From Lachnospiraceae bacterium (GTDB lineage: Bacteria; Bacillota; Clostridia; Lachnospirales; Lachnospiraceae): DNA of 6,947 bases. Of the stretch, positions 4,499-6,947 are shown piece by piece. The position numbers and the translations under genes were made by a program. The DNA is taken from positions 1-6,947 of the forward strand of contig JAAVAF010000082.1 in assembly GCA_014804225.1 (NCBI GenBank), given 5' to 3'. The notes beneath the pieces are model-generated. The model was not told where the DNA came from and made no database searches. It saw only the letters and a list, made by a program, of their open reading frames with translations. Each line of letters starts with the position of its first letter. Positions within the stretch are counted from its first letter, which is position 1.

Positions 4499-6022
4499 AT
4501 GGAGTATGTACTCACAGCCGCAGAAATGAAAAAGTGCGATGAAACAGCGATAAAAGAATACGGTATCGGGTCGCTTGTGCTGATGGAGCGTGCTGCGCTG
4601 GAAACGGCGAACGCAGTGATACAAAAATATGGAAAAGATATTTATGTGGGCGTTATGGCGGGCAGCGGGAACAACGGCGGCGATGGCATCGCAATCGCAA
4701 GAATTTTACAAGAGAGCGGAATACGCGTAGAAATCAATATGGTTGGCGAGGCAAAAAAGCTTACCGAGGAAACGAAAATACAGCTTGAGATTGCCAAAAA
4801 GCTAAATATTCCCATTTCATATTGTGTGGAACATACCCTTTATGACGTGATTATCGATGCGATTTTTGGCATTGGAATCACAAGAGCGGTGGAGGGAAAA
4901 TACAGAAAAGCGATTGAAGAAATCAACGCATCTAAGGCAAAAGTCGTTGCAGTCGATATTCCCTCGGGTGTCAATACGGATAACGGTAGTATTATGGGTT
5001 GTGCCGTAAAAGCTGACATGACTGTCACTTTTGCATACAGGAAAATCGGGCTCATGCTCTATCCCGGTGCGTCTTGCGCAGGTGAGGTGCTTTGTGTGCC
5101 GATTGGTATTCCGCGCATTATAACGGATAAAAAGCGCACGGGTGTAGTAACGTTTACGGAAAAAGAAACGGATTTGACATTACCTGACAGGAGCAGTTCA
5201 GGAAACAAGGGAACCTTTGGAAAAGTGCTTTTTGTGGCGGGCTCAAGAAGCATGGGCGGTGCGTGTCAACTCTCTGCACTTGCCGCATACCGCATCGGCG
5301 CGGGTATGGTGCGTATGTTTACTGCGGAGGAAAACAGGGAAAGTCTGCTTAGAAAACTGCCTGAGGCAATTGTGGACACATATCAGGATCCGGATGATGA
5401 GGGGATTATTGACGAGGCAGAAAGAAAGACGCTTGCAGACGGTATTGCATGGGCGGACGTGATTGCGATAGGACCGGGACTTTCGTTGTCAAACAGGGCA
5501 CAGGATTTGCTTCGGACAGTGTTTGAATGCTGCGATAAGCCGCTTGTGATGGACGCGGATGCTTTGAATATATTGGCAAAAGACGATACGTTGTTAGAGC
5601 GCCTTCGGTTTGGACGCAGAAAAACGGATATTGACATTGTGCTGACACCGCATTTGGGAGAGTTTTCAAGATTGACGAAATGTCCTGTTTCAGAAATTAA
5701 GAAAGATATGTTGGGAGCGTGTAAGGCGTTTACTAAAAAATATGATGTGTCGCTTGTCTGTAAAGATGCGAGGACTGTAGTGACAAAACGTGGAAAATTG
5801 ATTTATCTGAATGCAAGCGGAAATGACGGCATGGCGACGGCAGGTGCAGGTGATGTGCTGACGGGTATTGTTTCGGGGCTTTTGGCACAGGGAATGTCGG
5901 GCTTTGAGGCAGCAGTGATCGGAACTTATGCGCACGGACTTGCAGGCGATTATGCAAGGGACAACGCGTCAGCATATTTTATCATGGCACAGGATATTAT
6001 AAATGCATTGAAATACTTATAA
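4499..6022 (+). CDS. nnr: Bifunctional NAD(P)H-hydrate repair enzyme (NAD(P)HX epimerase / ADP-dependent dehydratase)
   Basis: Nnr repairs hydrated NADH and NADPH. The N-terminal YjeF_N epimerase domain interconverts R- and S-NAD(P)HX, and the C-terminal ribokinase-like domain dehydrates S-NAD(P)HX using ADP. The product has 507 residues, normal for the fused bacterial form. Epimerase domain (about 1-215): 'MERAALETA' (29-37), the phosphate loop GSGNNGGDG (55-63), D120 in DAIFGIG and DIPSG (153-157). Dehydratase domain (about 232-507): 'GNKGTFGKVLFVAGS' (235-249), IGPGLS (324-329), MDADALN (351-357), TPHLGE (383-388), and the nucleotide and catalytic loop TAGAGDVLTG (447-456) with the likely catalytic D452. 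All key motifs are intact. It is a cytosolic housekeeping enzyme. It lies 33 nt after the unknown coiled-coil gene and 47 nt before alr, so one transcript with alr is likely. In many Firmicutes nnr is near acpS and alr; acpS is not seen here. Confidence 0.97.
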   Translation: MEYVLTAAEMKKCDETAIKEYGIGSLVLMERAALETANAVIQKYGKDIYVGVMAGSGNNGGDGIAIARILQESGIRVEINMVGEAKKLTEETKIQLEIAKKLNIPISYCVEHTLYDVIIDAIFGIGITRAVEGKYRKAIEEINASKAKVVAVDIPSGVNTDNGSIMGCAVKADMTVTFAYRKIGLMLYPGASCAGEVLCVPIGIPRIITDKKRTGVVTFTEKETDLTLPDRSSSGNKGTFGKVLFVAGSRSMGGACQLSALAAYRIGAGMVRMFTAEENRESLLRKLPEAIVDTYQDPDDEGIIDEAERKTLADGIAWADVIAIGPGLSLSNRAQDLLRTVFECCDKPLVMDADALNILAKDDTLLERLRFGRRKTDIDIVLTPHLGEFSRLTKCPVSEIKKDMLGACKAFTKKYDVSLVCKDARTVVTKRGKLIYLNASGNDGMATAGAGDVLTGIVSGLLAQGMSGFEAAVIGTYAHGLAGDYARDNASAYFIMAQDIINALKYL

Positions 6023-6058
6023 CTATGTTTGGTAAGATTAATAAAAGTTCGGCAACTT

Positions 6059-6064
6059 GGGGGA
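6059..6064 (+). promoter_or_regulatory. Ribosome binding site deciding the alr start
   Basis: GGGGGA lies 5 nt before ATG 6070. An in-frame ATG at 6025 would add 15 residues but has no purine-rich site in front and sits just after the nnr stop, so 6070 is preferred. Confidence 0.65.
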
Positions 6065-6069
6065 CGGAT

Positions 6070-6947
6070 ATGGAACATTATGACAGAGTATGGGCGGAGA
6101 TCGATCTTGATGCGATTGCATTTAATATAGAAAGCATTAAAAAAAATATCAGTGAGAATACACAAATCGTGGCAGTCATTAAGGCTGACGGATATGGACA
6201 CGGTGCAATTCAGATTGCAAAGATGTTAGAGAATGACAGCCGTATCTGGGGATATGCAGTGGCAACCGCAGCAGAGGCGCTAGAGCTTAGAAATAGCGGT
6301 GTCAAAAAGCCGCTTCTGATTCTTTCCTATGCATTTGAGTCAGATTACAAAGCGTTAATCGAGAGTGCGGTGCGTCTTGCGGTATTTACTTTTGAGATGG
6401 CAGCAGCTTTGTCGGAAACGGCACAGAAATTGGGAAAATGCTGCAAGGTACATATCAAGGTTGACACAGGTATGACGAGAATCGGTGTACAGCCAGACCT
6501 TGATGCAATCGAGCTGGTCAAGCAGATTTCAGAATTGAAAAACATTGAAATAGAAGGAATATTTACCCATTTTGCAAGAGCGGACGAGAAGGATAAGACA
6601 AAGGCATATGAGCAGTTAGATAAGTTTCAGGCGTTTATCAAACAGATCGAAGATATGACTGCGCTTCGGATTCCGATGAAACACTGCTCCAACAGTGCGG
6701 GTATCGCGGAAATTCCGGAGGCAAATATGGATATGGTGCGTGCCGGAATTATCCTGTACGGATTATGGCCGTCTGAGGAGGTAGCGGAGGGCAAAAAAAT
6801 CGAACTAAAGCCTGCGCTCAGTTTAAAATCAAAAGTCATCTATGTCAAAACTGTTCCCGCGGGACAGGAAATAAGCTATGGAGGCACATTTACGACAAAA
6901 CGCGAAACGCGTGTCGCAACAATCTGCATCGGCTATGGCGACGGATA
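6070..6947 (+). CDS. alr: Alanine racemase, PLP-dependent (3' end outside window)
   Basis: Alanine racemase converts L-alanine to D-alanine for peptidoglycan, using pyridoxal phosphate. The window holds 292 codons of an expected roughly 370-390, so the last part of the C-terminal beta domain is missing because of the window edge, not because of mutation. The N-terminal barrel starts with 'VWAEIDLDAIAFNI' (7-20) and carries the PLP lysine K38 in VIKADGYGHG. Other family landmarks are KVDTGMTRIG (130-139), the THFA of the barrel (166-169), CSNSAG (206-211), and MVRAGI with R224, the arginine that contacts the pyridine nitrogen. In the second domain, SYGG (269-272) supplies Y270, equivalent to the catalytic base Tyr265 of the Geobacillus enzyme. 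GYGDG holds Y289, with the same 19-residue spacing as Tyr265 to Tyr284. All visible catalytic residues are intact. The short gap from nnr and lack of a promoter suggest co-transcription. Confidence 0.97.
   Translation, partial: MEHYDRVWAEIDLDAIAFNIESIKKNISENTQIVAVIKADGYGHGAIQIAKMLENDSRIWGYAVATAAEALELRNSGVKKPLLILSYAFESDYKALIESAVRLAVFTFEMAAALSETAQKLGKCCKVHIKVDTGMTRIGVQPDLDAIELVKQISELKNIEIEGIFTHFARADEKDKTKAYEQLDKFQAFIKQIEDMTALRIPMKHCSNSAGIAEIPEANMDMVRAGIILYGLWPSEEVAEGKKIELKPALSLKSKVIYVKTVPAGQEISYGGTFTTKRETRVATICIGYGDG

Noticed and set aside
5217..5462. 81-codon + strand frame inside nnr
   Set aside because: Lies in the dehydratase domain coding region in another frame; the nnr motifs continue intact through it.
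6025..6072. Upstream in-frame ATG 6025 as the alr start
   Set aside because: No ribosome binding site precedes it, whereas GGGGGA precedes ATG 6070, and the family N-terminus begins just after 6070.

Overview
The window looks like a chromosomal segment of a low-to-moderate GC Firmicute of class Clostridia, most likely family Lachnospiraceae. This is an inference from a clostridial-type Rex with a Rex-box-like operator, strong GGAGG-type ribosome binding sites, sigma-A-type promoters, A/T-rich intergenic DNA, and a coiled-coil protein that resembles unassigned Lachnospiraceae proteins. All recognisable genes lie on the + strand. I see no rRNA, tRNA, CRISPR array, transposase or phage gene.

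Left part (1-824): the C-terminal end of a subtilisin-like S8 peptidase (1-147), then a self-contained unit made of a weak promoter, a Uma2/DUF820-family PD-(D/E)XK protein (227-781) and a hairpin terminator (about 795-824). Middle left (827-2916): a promoter with a perfect -10 box drives a two-gene unit in which a HAD-IA phosphatase (preferred start 897) overlaps by 14 nt a complete 458-residue MATE efflux transporter.

Right part (2938-6947): a redox/cofactor block. rex begins with GTG at 3031 behind a near-ideal TTGACA-17-TATACT promoter. The -35 box of that promoter is also the left half of a Rex-box-like palindrome (2938-2955), and a second weaker Rex-box-like site lies 41 bp downstream, which suggests NADH-responsive autoregulation. 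Directly after the rex stop codon is a compact 82-nt inverted-repeat element that can fold as a three-way junction or cruciform (3660-3741), followed at once by a rho-independent terminator (3744-3768). Then come a coiled-coil protein of unknown function (3806-4465), the bifunctional NAD(P)HX repair enzyme nnr (4499-6022) and alanine racemase alr (6070 to the window edge, C-terminus missing). A terminator-like hairpin overlaps the last codons of the unknown protein and sits directly before the nnr ribosome binding site, so nnr and alr may depend on read-through.

Functionally, Rex senses the NADH/NAD+ state and Nnr repairs damaged (hydrated) NAD(P)H, so their proximity is coherent. alr supplies D-alanine for the cell wall. 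The most interesting unexplained items are the structured element after rex, the unknown coiled-coil gene between rex and nnr, and the hairpin at the hypothetical-nnr junction.
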